Assembly (NCBI RefSeq): GCF_004154955.1
Contig: NZ_CP011524.1
Location: 2,728,001-2,792,000 of the forward strand
From: Intestinimonas butyriciproducens
Lineage (GTDB): Bacteria > Bacillota > Clostridia > Oscillospirales > Oscillospiraceae
Length of the DNA: 64,000 bases
Direction: 5' to 3'
The stretch's first letter is position 1. Every line of letters begins with the position of its first letter. Position numbers and translations under genes: made by a program. Under the pieces are notes generated by a model, which was not told the origin of the DNA, did no database searches, and saw only the letters and a list, made by a program, of their open reading frames with translations. Of this stretch, positions 16,232 to 24,754 are shown one piece after another.

Positions 16232-16447
16232 ATGGTTTTTAATGAGAGGATCAAGCAGCTTCGGATAGAAAAAAAGTTAACACAGGCCCAAGTGGCGGCA
16301 GCGTGTGGTATGACGGTTCGCTCTTATCAGCGGCTGGAGGCCGATGCGAAACCGCACTATACCGGCCTTCTGCATCTCGCCACCTTCTTCGAGGTCTCCG
16401 TGGACTGGCTGATGGGCCGCACGGAGAACCGGAAGGTACAGCCGTAA
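16232..16447 (+). CDS. XRE (Cro/CI-type) repressor
   Basis: 71 residues made almost entirely of one HTH_3 domain: RIKQLRIEKKLTQAQVAAACGMTVRSYQRLEADAKPHYTGLLHLATFFEVSVDWLMGR. GGAGG lies 6 nt upstream of the ATG. There is no effector or protease domain, so it probably works as a small dimeric autoregulator at the palindrome in front of it. Its stop overlaps the next start (TAATG), coupling it to the radical SAM gene. Confidence 0.87.
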   Translation: MVFNERIKQLRIEKKLTQAQVAAACGMTVRSYQRLEADAKPHYTGLLHLATFFEVSVDWLMGRTENRKVQP

Positions 16448-17328
16448 TGGTCTGCAATCTCTGTCCCCGCCGCTGCGGCGCCGTGCGCACCGAGACCCAC
16501 GGCGCGGGCCGGTGCCGGATGCCCGCAGCGCCGGTGCTGGCCCGGGCCGCCCTCCACCGGTGGGAAGAGCCCCCCATCTCAGGGACCCGGGGCTCCGGCA
16601 CGGTGTTCTTCTCCGGCTGCCCGCTGGACTGCGTGTTTTGCCAGAACGACTCCATCAGCCACCAGGACTTCGGCCGGGCCGTCACGCTGGAGCGGCTGCG
16701 GGAGATCTGCCTGGACCTGGCCGCCCAGGGGGCGCACAACATCAATTTCGTCAACCCCACCCACTTCGCCCATGTGGTGGCCCGGCTCCTGGACGATCCC
16801 CTGCCCGTTCCGGTGGTATGGAACTCCGGCGGCTACGAACGGGTGGAGACCCTGCGGAGCCTGGAGGGGAAGGTGGACGTCTACCTCCCCGACCTCAAGT
16901 ACCTCACCCCGGCCCTGGCCGGACGGTACTCCGGCGCGGAGGACTATCCGCGGTACGCCGCTGCCGCCATCCTGGAGATGGTCCGGCAGACCGGGCCCTG
17001 CGTCCTGGAGGACGGGCTGCTCAAGCGCGGGACGGTGATCCGGCACCTGATCCTCCCCGGCCGGCTCCATGAGGCCAAGGCCGTCATGGACTGGGTGGCC
17101 CGACACTTCCCTCCGGACACGGTGCTCTTCTCCCTCATGAGCCAGTATGTGCCCCTGGGGCGGGCGGCGGCGTTCCCGGAGATCGACCGGCGGCTGCGCC
17201 CCTCCGAGGCCAGAAGCGCCCTGGCGTATCTGGAAAACCTGGGACTGACGGGCTTCTGCCAGGAGACGGCCTCCGCCGACGCCGAATTCATCCCCCCTTT
17301 CGACCTGACGGGCGTGGACCCCATTTGA
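16447..17328 (+). CDS. PflX-like radical SAM protein
   Basis: 293 residues, COG1313/PflX type, related to pyruvate formate-lyase activating enzymes. The radical SAM triad CPLDCVFC is at C58/C62/C65. An N-terminal cysteine cluster (C3, C6, C10, C23) may hold a further metal site. It continues with NINFVNPTHFAHVVARLL, YLPDLKYLTPALAGRYSG and a C-terminal LMSQYVP block. The substrate of this family is unknown. Translation is coupled to the XRE repressor, which would link its expression to that operator; the biological reason is not clear. Confidence 0.88.
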   Translation: MVCNLCPRRCGAVRTETHGAGRCRMPAAPVLARAALHRWEEPPISGTRGSGTVFFSGCPLDCVFCQNDSISHQDFGRAVTLERLREICLDLAAQGAHNINFVNPTHFAHVVARLLDDPLPVPVVWNSGGYERVETLRSLEGKVDVYLPDLKYLTPALAGRYSGAEDYPRYAAAAILEMVRQTGPCVLEDGLLKRGTVIRHLILPGRLHEAKAVMDWVARHFPPDTVLFSLMSQYVPLGRAAAFPEIDRRLRPSEARSALAYLENLGLTGFCQETASADAEFIPPFDLTGVDPI

Positions 17329-17337
17329 ATATGCAGC

Positions 17338-17371
17338 AAAAAAGGTCCCGCGCCCAGAGGCGCGGGACCTT
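17338..17371. terminator. Bidirectional terminator
   Basis: Stem GGTCCCGCGCC (17344-17354) with GGCGCGGGACC (17359-17369), loop CAGA, T-rich on the plus side and six A's (17338-17343) before the stem, giving TTTTTT on the minus side. It ends both the PflX-like gene and the convergent acyl-CoA dehydrogenase operon. Confidence 0.85.
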
Positions 17372-17396
17372 CTCTTGTTTGTGAAAAGGGGATTTC

Positions 17397-18539
<1,143 letters not shown>

Positions 18540-18589
18540 ACAAAATCCCTTCCTTTTTTCATGATTATCCCAAACAGGGGCAATGACTC

Positions 18590-19594
18590 TTAGGCGCGGG
18601 CCTTCTTGATCTCCTCAGTGAGGACGGGGAGGACCTCAAAGAGGTTGCCCACCACACCGTAGTCGGCCACGTCGAAGATGGGGGCCTCGGGGTCCTTGTT
18701 GATGGCGACCACCACGTCGGAGCCGCTCATACCGGCCAGATGCTGAATGGCGCCGGAGATGCCGCAGGCGATGTACAGCTTGGGGCCGACGGTCTTGCCG
18801 GTCTGGCCCACCTGATGGCTGTGGGGGATCCAGCCCGCGTCAACCGCCGCGCGGGAAGCGCCCACAGTGGCGCCCAGCACGCCGGCCAGAGCCTTGATGG
18901 GCTCGAAGCCCTCGGGGCCGCCCACGCCGCGGCCGCCGGACACGATGATCTCCGCGCCCTCCAGGTCCACGCTCTCGCTGTCCATATCCTTGATCAGCTC
19001 CAGCACCTGGGTGCGGATATCTTTGGCATCCACATGGATGTCTTCCTTGATGATCTCGGCCTTCGCCTCGCCGGCCTCGCCCTTCTTGAATACGCCGGGA
19101 CGGACGGTGCCGATCTGGGGACGGTGATCGGGGCACAGGATGGTGGCCATCAGGTTGCCGCCGAAAGCGGGACGGGTCCAGGCCACGTTGCCGCTCTCGG
19201 GGTCGATGTCCAGCGCGGTGCAGTCGGCGGTCAGGCCGGTCTTCAGACGGCAGGACACGCGGGGGCCCAGGTCACGACCGTTGTTGGTCGCACCGATGAG
19301 CATGCTGGTGGGGCCGTACTTCTCCACCAGGCTCACCAGAGCAATGGCGTAGGCGTCGGTGCTGAAGTGGGCGTACTCGGGGCCCTCCACCACGATCACC
19401 TTGTCGGCGCCCTGGGCGCTGGCCGCGTTCACAGCGGCCTCCACATTGTTGCCGATGACCACGGCCACCAGCTCGCCGCCCTGCTTGCCGGCCATCATCC
19501 GGCCGGGGGTCAGCAGCTCCAGGCCCACGTTCTTCGCGGTGCCGTCCTCATTGGTCTCTACAAATACCCAAAGATCCTTGGTCTTAGCTTCCAT
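18590..19594 (-). CDS. etfA: Electron transfer flavoprotein alpha subunit
   Basis: 334 residues. The N-terminal domain (about 1-190) carries GADKVIVVEGPEYAHFSTDAY. The C-terminal FAD domain has SGGRGVGGPEGFEPIKALA, VGASRAAVDAGWIPHSHQVGQTGKTVGPKLYIACGISGAIQHLAGM. It binds the FAD that exchanges electrons with the dehydrogenase. It lies between etfB (17 bp upstream) and the acyl-CoA dehydrogenase (50 bp downstream). Confidence 0.97.
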   Translation of the reverse strand: MEAKTKDLWVFVETNEDGTAKNVGLELLTPGRMMAGKQGGELVAVVIGNNVEAAVNAASAQGADKVIVVEGPEYAHFSTDAYAIALVSLVEKYGPTSMLIGATNNGRDLGPRVSCRLKTGLTADCTALDIDPESGNVAWTRPAFGGNLMATILCPDHRPQIGTVRPGVFKKGEAGEAKAEIIKEDIHVDAKDIRTQVLELIKDMDSESVDLEGAEIIVSGGRGVGGPEGFEPIKALAGVLGATVGASRAAVDAGWIPHSHQVGQTGKTVGPKLYIACGISGAIQHLAGMSGSDVVVAINKDPEAPIFDVADYGVVGNLFEVLPVLTEEIKKARA

Positions 19595-19611
19595 TGTTAT
19601 CTCCCCCTCCC

Positions 19612-20415
19612 TCAGATAATGCTGGCGTCGCTCAGCAGCTGGAACAGCTTCTTCGCGGAGTCTTCAGCGGTCTCTTCCTTGATCTTCACGCCGCCGCTCT
19701 TCTTCTGCGGCACGAAGGTCTTCTTCACCTTGGTGGGAGAGCCCTTCAGACCGGCCTGCGTCAGGTCGATGGTGGGCAGGTCCGCTGCGGTGAGAGTGGG
19801 GATCTCGGCGCGGTTGGCAGCCATCTTGCGCTTGATGGTGGGATAGCGGGGATCCCAGGCGGGCTTGGTGAAGGTCAGCAGGCAGGGCATCTTCACGCCG
19901 ATGACCTCGACGCCCTCTTCCACTTCCTTCTTCACCTTCACGGTGTCGCCGTCCACCTCGGCCTCCAGGCCGTAGGTCACCTGGGGCAGGCCCAGATGCT
20001 CCGCGATCTCGGGGCCGACCTGGGCGGTGTCGCCGTCGATGGCCTGCTTGCCGCAGAAGATAATGTCAAACTTGCCTTCCAGCTCCTCCACCTTCTTGAT
20101 GGTCTCGCTGATGATGTAGCTGGTGGCCAGGGTGTCGGAACCACCAAAGGCCCGGTCGCTGACCAGATACGCCTTGTCGGCCGCGATAGCCAGGGACTCC
20201 TTCAGCACGGCCTTCGCCTGCTCGGGACCCATGGAGAGCACCACGATCTTGGCGGAGGGGTCGGCATCCTTGATCCGGGCCGCGGCTTCCAGGGCATAGC
20301 CGTCAAACGGATTCAGGATGGAGGGGACGCCTGCGCGGATCAGGGTATTGGTGACCGGGTCGATCTTGATTTCCGTCGTATCCGGCACCTGCTTGACGCA
20401 TACAAGCATGTTCAT
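19612..20415 (-). CDS. etfB: Electron transfer flavoprotein beta subunit
   Basis: 267 residues starting MNMLVCVKQVPDTTEIKID, with the conserved NPFDGYALEAAARIKD and KQAIDGDTAQVGPEIAEHLGLPQVTYG blocks. The start at 20415 follows AGGAGG by 10 nt; the frame extends 15 codons further without an RBS. In bifurcating ETFs this subunit holds the second flavin that splits NADH electrons. First gene of etfB-etfA-acyl-CoA dehydrogenase. Confidence 0.97.
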   Translation of the reverse strand: MNMLVCVKQVPDTTEIKIDPVTNTLIRAGVPSILNPFDGYALEAAARIKDADPSAKIVVLSMGPEQAKAVLKESLAIAADKAYLVSDRAFGGSDTLATSYIISETIKKVEELEGKFDIIFCGKQAIDGDTAQVGPEIAEHLGLPQVTYGLEAEVDGDTVKVKKEVEEGVEVIGVKMPCLLTFTKPAWDPRYPTIKRKMAANRAEIPTLTAADLPTIDLTQAGLKGSPTKVKKTFVPQKKSGGVKIKEETAEDSAKKLFQLLSDASII

Positions 20416-20534
20416 TGGTTCTTTTCCTCCTATTACGTTTTTTGGGACTGCGGCATACACCGGGTCCCATGGCGTTTTTCAAGTTCTTCCCAACAAATGG
20501 GCGCACTTGTCCAAAGCCATTTTTCCCATGGAAC

Positions 20535-20563
20535 ATCATATACCGGGACGGGCCCATTGTCAA
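20535..20563 (-). promoter_or_regulatory. Promoter of etfB-etfA-acyl-CoA dehydrogenase
   Basis: TTGACA (20558-20563), 17-bp spacer, TATGAT (20535-20540) on the minus strand. Confidence 0.8.
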
Positions 20564-20696
20564 TTGGAAAACCATTGGTGCTACCAGATTTTTAGAAATT
20601 TTCCTGACCTCAAATCCCACTCTTTGGCATTTTATACAAACTTTTCGTTCCAAATCTGGGCAATTCAACTGTGTCTCTCCCATTCTACTTTTTCTC

Positions 20697-20725
20697 TTTA
20701 CATTGGTAGTTTATCGTGGTACTAT
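20697..20725 (+). promoter_or_regulatory. Promoter of the amino-acid ABC transporter operon
   Basis: TTTACA (20697-20702), 17-bp spacer, TACTAT (20720-20725), 54 bp before the start codon. Confidence 0.75.
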
Positions 20726-20779
20726 GTTAAAGTCCTCGGGCGCGTCCCGACACAACCTGACAAAATGGAGGATACTTGT

Positions 20780-21661
20780 ATGCTGAAGAAAAATCGTCTC
20801 GCTGCGCTGCTCCTGGCGCCGTGTCTGTGCCTGTCCCTGGCCGCCTGCTCCGGCGGCAATTCGGCGGCCACCCCCGCGCCCGCCGACACCGAGCCGGTGG
20901 AGACCATCGGCGGCGCTGACGGCCCCACGGACATCCTGCTCACCGAGGAAGAAAGCGATGTGGCCTACATCCAGGACAAGGGCACGCTGGTGGTGGGCAT
21001 CACCAACTTTGAGCCCATGGATTACCGCGATGCGTCCGGCGAATGGATCGGCTTCGACGCCGATATGGCCAAGGCCTTTGCCGAGTCCCTGGGCGTGGAG
21101 GCGGAGTTCGTTGAGATCAATTGGGACAATAAGGTCCTGGAGCTCGACGGCAAAAACATCGACTGCGTATGGAACGGCATGACCCTCACCGACGAGGTGA
21201 AGAGCGCCATGTCCACCGGCAACGCATACTGCCTCAACGCGCAGGTGGTGGTGGTCCCCGCCGGCAAGGCCGCTGATTACCAGACGGAGGAGAGCCTCAA
21301 GGACCTCTCCTTTGCCGTGGAGTCCGGGTCCGCCGGCGAGGACGAGGTGGAGCGGCTGGGCTGCAGCTTCACGCCCGTCCAGACCCAGGCCAACGCGCTC
21401 CTGGAGGTCAAGGCCGGCACCTCCGACGCCGCCATCATCGACCTGCTGATGGCGGGCGCCATGATCGGCGAGGGCACCAGCTACCCCGACCTCACCTACA
21501 CCGTCAAGCTCAACAGTGAGGAATACGGCGTGGGCTTCCGCAAGGGTTCCGATCTGGCTGAGGCCTTCAACACGTTCTGGGAGGCCGCCTATGCCGACGG
21601 CACCGTGATGACCGCCGCCGAGACCTACGGCGTGCAGGAGTCCCTGATCGAACCCGACTGA
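20780..21661 (+). CDS. Amino-acid ABC transporter substrate-binding lipoprotein
   Basis: 293 residues. A lipoprotein signal peptide ends at LAAC (lipidated C23). A disordered Ala/Pro/Glu stretch (about 24-60) precedes a family 3 solute-binding domain (GTLVVGITNFEPMDYRDASGEWIGFDADMAKAFAESLGVEAEFVEINWDNKVLELDGKNIDCVWNGMTLT). This family delivers polar or charged amino acids to the membrane permease. The ATG at 20780 follows GGAGG by 8 nt. First gene of a three-gene operon with permease and ATPase. Substrate specificity is not readable by eye. Confidence 0.93.
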   Translation: MLKKNRLAALLLAPCLCLSLAACSGGNSAATPAPADTEPVETIGGADGPTDILLTEEESDVAYIQDKGTLVVGITNFEPMDYRDASGEWIGFDADMAKAFAESLGVEAEFVEINWDNKVLELDGKNIDCVWNGMTLTDEVKSAMSTGNAYCLNAQVVVVPAGKAADYQTEESLKDLSFAVESGSAGEDEVERLGCSFTPVQTQANALLEVKAGTSDAAIIDLLMAGAMIGEGTSYPDLTYTVKLNSEEYGVGFRKGSDLAEAFNTFWEAAYADGTVMTAAETYGVQESLIEPD

Positions 21662-21707
21662 GCTCCGCCCGGCATCTCCCCCAACTTCATAAGGTGAGGT
21701 CGATTCC

Positions 21708-22394
21708 ATGTTTTTCGACGACCCTGCGCTGCGCATCGTCGTACAGGCGCTGAACAGCGGCTTTCTCAAAACATTGCAGCTTTTTGCCACCACTCTGGTC
21801 GGCGCCATCCCGCTGGGGCTCATCATCGCCTTCGGCTCCATGAGCCGTTTCCCGCCTCTGCGCTGCCTGACCAAGACGATGGTGTGGGTCATTCGTGGCA
21901 CACCCCTGATGCTTCAGCTCATGATCATCTACTATGTCCCGGGCCTGAAGGGGTTCCCCATCTGGGGCGGCGGAGAGCACGGCCGCTTCCTGGCGTCCAG
22001 CGTGGCCTTTATCTTCAATTACGCCTGCTACTTCTCCGAGATCTACCGGGGCGGCATCGCGGGCGTGCCCCAGGGGCAGTATGAGGCCGGGCAGGTGCTG
22101 GGCATGACCCGGGGGCAGATCTTTTTCCGGGTCACGCTGCTGCAGATGATCAAGCGCATTGTCCCCCCCATGTCCAATGAAGTCATCACCCTGGTCAAGG
22201 ACACCTCCCTCTCCCGCATCATCGCCCTGCAGGAGATCATCTGGATGGGCGAGTCCTTCCTCAAGGGAAATCAGGGCTACTCCGGCCTGGTGTGGCCCCT
22301 GTTCTTCACTGGATTCTACTACCTGATCTTCAACGGCGTGGTGACCGTGCTGCTGGGCCGGCTGGAAAAGAAGCTGGACTACTTCCGGGCATAA
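21708..22394 (+). CDS. Amino-acid ABC transporter permease (HisM/GlnP family)
   Basis: 228 residues with about five membrane helices. The cytoplasmic coupling loop YEAGQVLGMTRGQIFFRVTLLQ is the EAA motif that contacts the ATPase. Near the N-terminus it has the family's TLQLFATTLVGAIPLGLIIA and RGTPLMLQLMIIYY. It forms the channel of the importer, probably as a homodimer because only one permease gene is present. It lies 46 bp after the binding-protein gene. Confidence 0.93.
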   Translation: MFFDDPALRIVVQALNSGFLKTLQLFATTLVGAIPLGLIIAFGSMSRFPPLRCLTKTMVWVIRGTPLMLQLMIIYYVPGLKGFPIWGGGEHGRFLASSVAFIFNYACYFSEIYRGGIAGVPQGQYEAGQVLGMTRGQIFFRVTLLQMIKRIVPPMSNEVITLVKDTSLSRIIALQEIIWMGESFLKGNQGYSGLVWPLFFTGFYYLIFNGVVTVLLGRLEKKLDYFRA

Positions 22395-22406
22395 GGAGGG
22401 GACGAT

Positions 22407-23192
22407 ATGGCGATTTTAGACGTTTCACATATCAGCAAGGCCTTTGGGAATACCGAAGTGCTCCGGGACATCAGCTTCTCTCTGGATCCCGGCCAGGCCC
22501 TGGCCATCATCGGCTCCTCCGGCTCCGGCAAGACCACGCTTCTGCGATGCCTTAATTTCCTGGAGACGCCGGACCAGGGGCGCATCGCCGTCCGGGACGA
22601 GGTCCTCTTCGACGCCGGAGATCCGGCCACCCGGCGGGAGAGCGAGATCCGGAAGAAACGGCTCCATTTCGGTCTGGTCTTTCAGTCCTTCCACCTCTTT
22701 CCCCAGTACACGGCCCTCCAGAATGTGATGCTGGCCAGCCAGCTTCTGGCCCAGGAGCGTCCGGATTTCAGGGCCCGCAAAAAAGACATCCTCGCGGACA
22801 TCGAGGCCGCTGCCAGGGAGCTGCTGCATCAGATGGGCCTCAGCGACAGGGCCGACCACTACCCGCATCAGCTCTCAGGAGGCCAGCAGCAGCGGGTGGC
22901 CATCGCCCGGGCGCTGGCCTTGGCGCCGGATATCCTCTGCTTTGACGAGCCCACCTCGGCCCTGGACCCAGAGCTCACCGGAGAAGTGCTCAGGGTCATC
23001 CGCGGGCTGGCGGAAAAGCACACCACCATGGTCATCGTCACCCACGAGATGGCCTTCGCCCGCGATGTCGCCGACCAGGTCATCTTTATGGACGGCGGCG
23101 TCATTGTGGAGCAGGGTCCCCCGGAGGCGGTCATCGGGCATCCCCGTGAGGAGCGCACCCGGCAGTTTTTGTCCAGGTACGCACAGAATTGA
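22407..23192 (+). CDS. Amino-acid ABC transporter ATP-binding protein (GlnQ type)
   Basis: 261 residues. Walker [10 protein letters not shown] (about 37-45), Q-loop [16 protein letters not shown], signature [15 protein letters not shown], Walker [20 protein letters not shown] and H-loop VTHEMAFA. It powers the importer. A 45-residue stretch between Q-loop and signature ([40 protein letters not shown]) is longer than in many GlnQ proteins. Translation starts 12 bp behind the permease, with AAGGAGG upstream. Confidence 0.95.
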   Translation: MAILDVSHISKAFGNTEVLRDISFSLDPGQALAIIGSSGSGKTTLLRCLNFLETPDQGRIAVRDEVLFDAGDPATRRESEIRKKRLHFGLVFQSFHLFPQYTALQNVMLASQLLAQERPDFRARKKDILADIEAAARELLHQMGLSDRADHYPHQLSGGQQQRVAIARALALAPDILCFDEPTSALDPELTGEVLRVIRGLAEKHTTMVIVTHEMAFARDVADQVIFMDGGVIVEQGPPEAVIGHPREERTRQFLSRYAQN

Positions 23193-23203
23193 ATCAAATG
23201 GCT

Positions 23204-23234
23204 GGCCCCGGCATACAATGCCGGGGCCCTTTTT
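23204..23234 (+). terminator. Terminator of the amino-acid ABC operon
   Basis: Stem GGCCCCGGCAT (23204-23214) with ATGCCGGGGCC (23218-23228), loop ACA, followed by CTTTTT. Confidence 0.9.
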
Positions 23235-23298
23235 ATTCTTTCGGCTCACTGGTGTATAGAATCCTGATGGATCTGGAAAAATTTATTTTGAAATTCCC

Positions 23299-23327
23299 TT
23301 GACAAGCGCGCGCACATCCGATATAGT
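23299..23327 (+). promoter_or_regulatory. Promoter of the encapsulin operon
   Basis: TTGACA (23299-23304), 17-bp spacer, TATAGT (23322-23327), 47 bp before the EncFtn start codon. Confidence 0.8.
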
Positions 23328-23336
23328 ATTCACATA

Positions 23337-23358
23337 AATAAGAGTAATTACTATTATT
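23337..23358. promoter_or_regulatory. Candidate metal/redox operator of the encapsulin operon
   Basis: A 22-bp AT-rich inverted repeat, centred at 23347/23348, with one mismatched pair (23342/23353). It starts 9 bp downstream of the -10 box, so it covers the expected transcription start. Length, AT content and position suit a Fur-, PerR- or DtxR-type repressor; which one is inference. Confidence 0.6.
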
Positions 23359-23374
23359 AGAAGGAGAGACGACC

Positions 23375-23737
23375 ATGCCTAGTTTTGCCAATCCCTTTCA
23401 GGGTAATGTAGACCGCAAGCTGACCAACGCCGAGCTCATGCAGGCCCTCCGCCTGGATATTGCGGGGGAGCTGGAGGCCATTTTCCTGTACGACGCCCAC
23501 TATCTCGCCACCGACGATCCGGTGGCCAAAGCCGTCCTAGCGGATATCCGGGACGAAGAAAAGGTCCATATGGGGGAGCTCATCACTCTGATGCGCCACC
23601 TGGACCCCAGAGAGGCCGAGCTTTTCCTGGACGGCGAGTCCGAGGTCAGGGAGCAGCTGGAGGAGCTGGGGATCACCGGAGAGAGCATTCCCGCATCCGC
23701 CGCCGGGCCCACGGTCGGCAGCCTGGTGGAAGAATAA
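23375..23737 (+). CDS. Encapsulated ferritin-like protein (EncFtn cargo)
   Basis: 120 residues. A two-helix ferritin-like core (about 15-95) carries the metal-site residues expected from Rhodospirillum rubrum EncFtn: E32 (GELEA), E62 and H65 (RDEEKVHMGE). As a decamer such proteins oxidise Fe(II) and hand it to an encapsulin shell. The C-terminal PTVGSLVEE matches the cargo-loading peptide that docks inside family 1 encapsulins. The ATG follows AGGAGA by 7 nt. It is 19 bp upstream of the shell gene, so shell and cargo are made together. Confidence 0.93.
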   Translation: MPSFANPFQGNVDRKLTNAELMQALRLDIAGELEAIFLYDAHYLATDDPVAKAVLADIRDEEKVHMGELITLMRHLDPREAELFLDGESEVREQLEELGITGESIPASAAGPTVGSLVEE

Positions 23738-23756
23738 TTGGAAAGGAGTATGAATC

Positions 23757-24569
23757 ATGGACTATTTAGCCAGAGAGAGCGCACCCTTCTCCCCTGAGAC
23801 GTGGGAGAAAATCGACAGTACCGTGATCGACAATGCCAAGAAGCATATGGTCTGCCGCCGCTTTCTGAACATTTACGGCCCCCTGGGGCCCGGCGCCTCC
23901 ACCGTGCCTGTGGACGGCCCCAACAAGGCGGAATCCCTGCAAAACGGCCTGGGCCGCATCACCGGCCGGAAGCTGGTGGAGCTGCCGCAGCTCTATGAGG
24001 ACTTTACCCTGCTATGGCGGGATATTGAGGAGTCCGAAAAGCTGGACCGCCCGCTGGACCTCTCCGCCGCCGCCTCTGCCGCCCAGCGCAGCGCCAAGCG
24101 CGAGGATGAGCTGATCCTCTTCGGAAACAAGGCGCTGGGGGCCGAGGGTCTTATGACTGCCGCCGGCTCTTACAAGATCAAGCGCGGCACCTGGAATGAG
24201 GGCGAGGACGCCTACAAGGATGTGGCTCATGCCATCTCCTATCTCTCCAGCAACAGCAAGCTGGGCCGCTACGCCCTGGTCCTCAGCCCCGAGCTCTATT
24301 TGGACCTCCAGCGCCTCCAGCCCAATGTGGGGCTTTTGGAGCTGGACCGCATCTCTAAGCTGGTGGGAGGCCGTGTGTATCCCGCCGGCCCCTTTGGCGC
24401 CGGGAAGGCCGCACTCGTGTGCGCCGAGCCCCAGTATATGGACTTGGCCGTGGGTGTGGATCTCTCCGTGGGTTATCTGGAGCTCAAGGACTTTAACCAC
24501 AGCTTCCGTATCCTGGAGACCGCGGCGCTGCGCATCAAGGACCCCAGCGCCATCGTGGCATTCGAATGA
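23757..24569 (+). CDS. Family 1 encapsulin shell protein
   Basis: 270 residues with the HK97-fold encapsulin pattern: MDYLARESAPFSPETWEKID, then RRFLNIYGPLGPG, E-loop region (RKLVELPQLYEDFTLLWRDIEESEKLDRPLDLSAAASAAQ), EDELILFG and a C-terminal FLETxxLRI-like RILETAALRIKDPSAIVAF. It self-assembles into an icosahedral nanocompartment that mineralises iron oxidised by the EncFtn cargo. That would protect this anaerobe against iron and oxygen stress. AAAGGAG precedes the ATG. Confidence 0.95.
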   Translation: MDYLARESAPFSPETWEKIDSTVIDNAKKHMVCRRFLNIYGPLGPGASTVPVDGPNKAESLQNGLGRITGRKLVELPQLYEDFTLLWRDIEESEKLDRPLDLSAAASAAQRSAKREDELILFGNKALGAEGLMTAAGSYKIKRGTWNEGEDAYKDVAHAISYLSSNSKLGRYALVLSPELYLDLQRLQPNVGLLELDRISKLVGGRVYPAGPFGAGKAALVCAEPQYMDLAVGVDLSVGYLELKDFNHSFRILETAALRIKDPSAIVAFE

Positions 24570-24586
24570 TCCTTCCGTAAAAACAA

Positions 24587-24624
24587 GAGCGCCCGCGTAC
24601 CATGGAACTGGTACGCGGGCGCTC
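24587..24624. terminator. Terminator between encapsulin and RNase J genes
   Basis: A 15-bp perfect stem (24587-24601 with 24610-24624). The minus-strand side continues TTGTTTTTACGG, a good T-run; the plus-strand side has only TGATTT. Confidence 0.75.
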
Positions 24625-24754
24625 TGATTTCGCTCGCTTTTCTTCCAAACGACATGCAGGAACTTCGGAGCGTGTCCGGCCCCTGTTTCTTGGCAGGGGA
24701 AAGCAATTCCCTGCGGCGCGCTCCATCCGGGGATGGGCGCAAAAGGCAAGCGCC

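Larger units (their letters stand above)
20416..20779. promoter_or_regulatory. Divergent regulatory region etfB / amino-acid ABC operon
   Basis: 364 bp, clearly AT-richer than its flanks, with no gene. It holds one well-formed promoter for each direction (listed separately), leaving leaders of about 115 nt before etfB and 47 nt before the ABC operon. No riboswitch was recognised. Confidence 0.6.
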
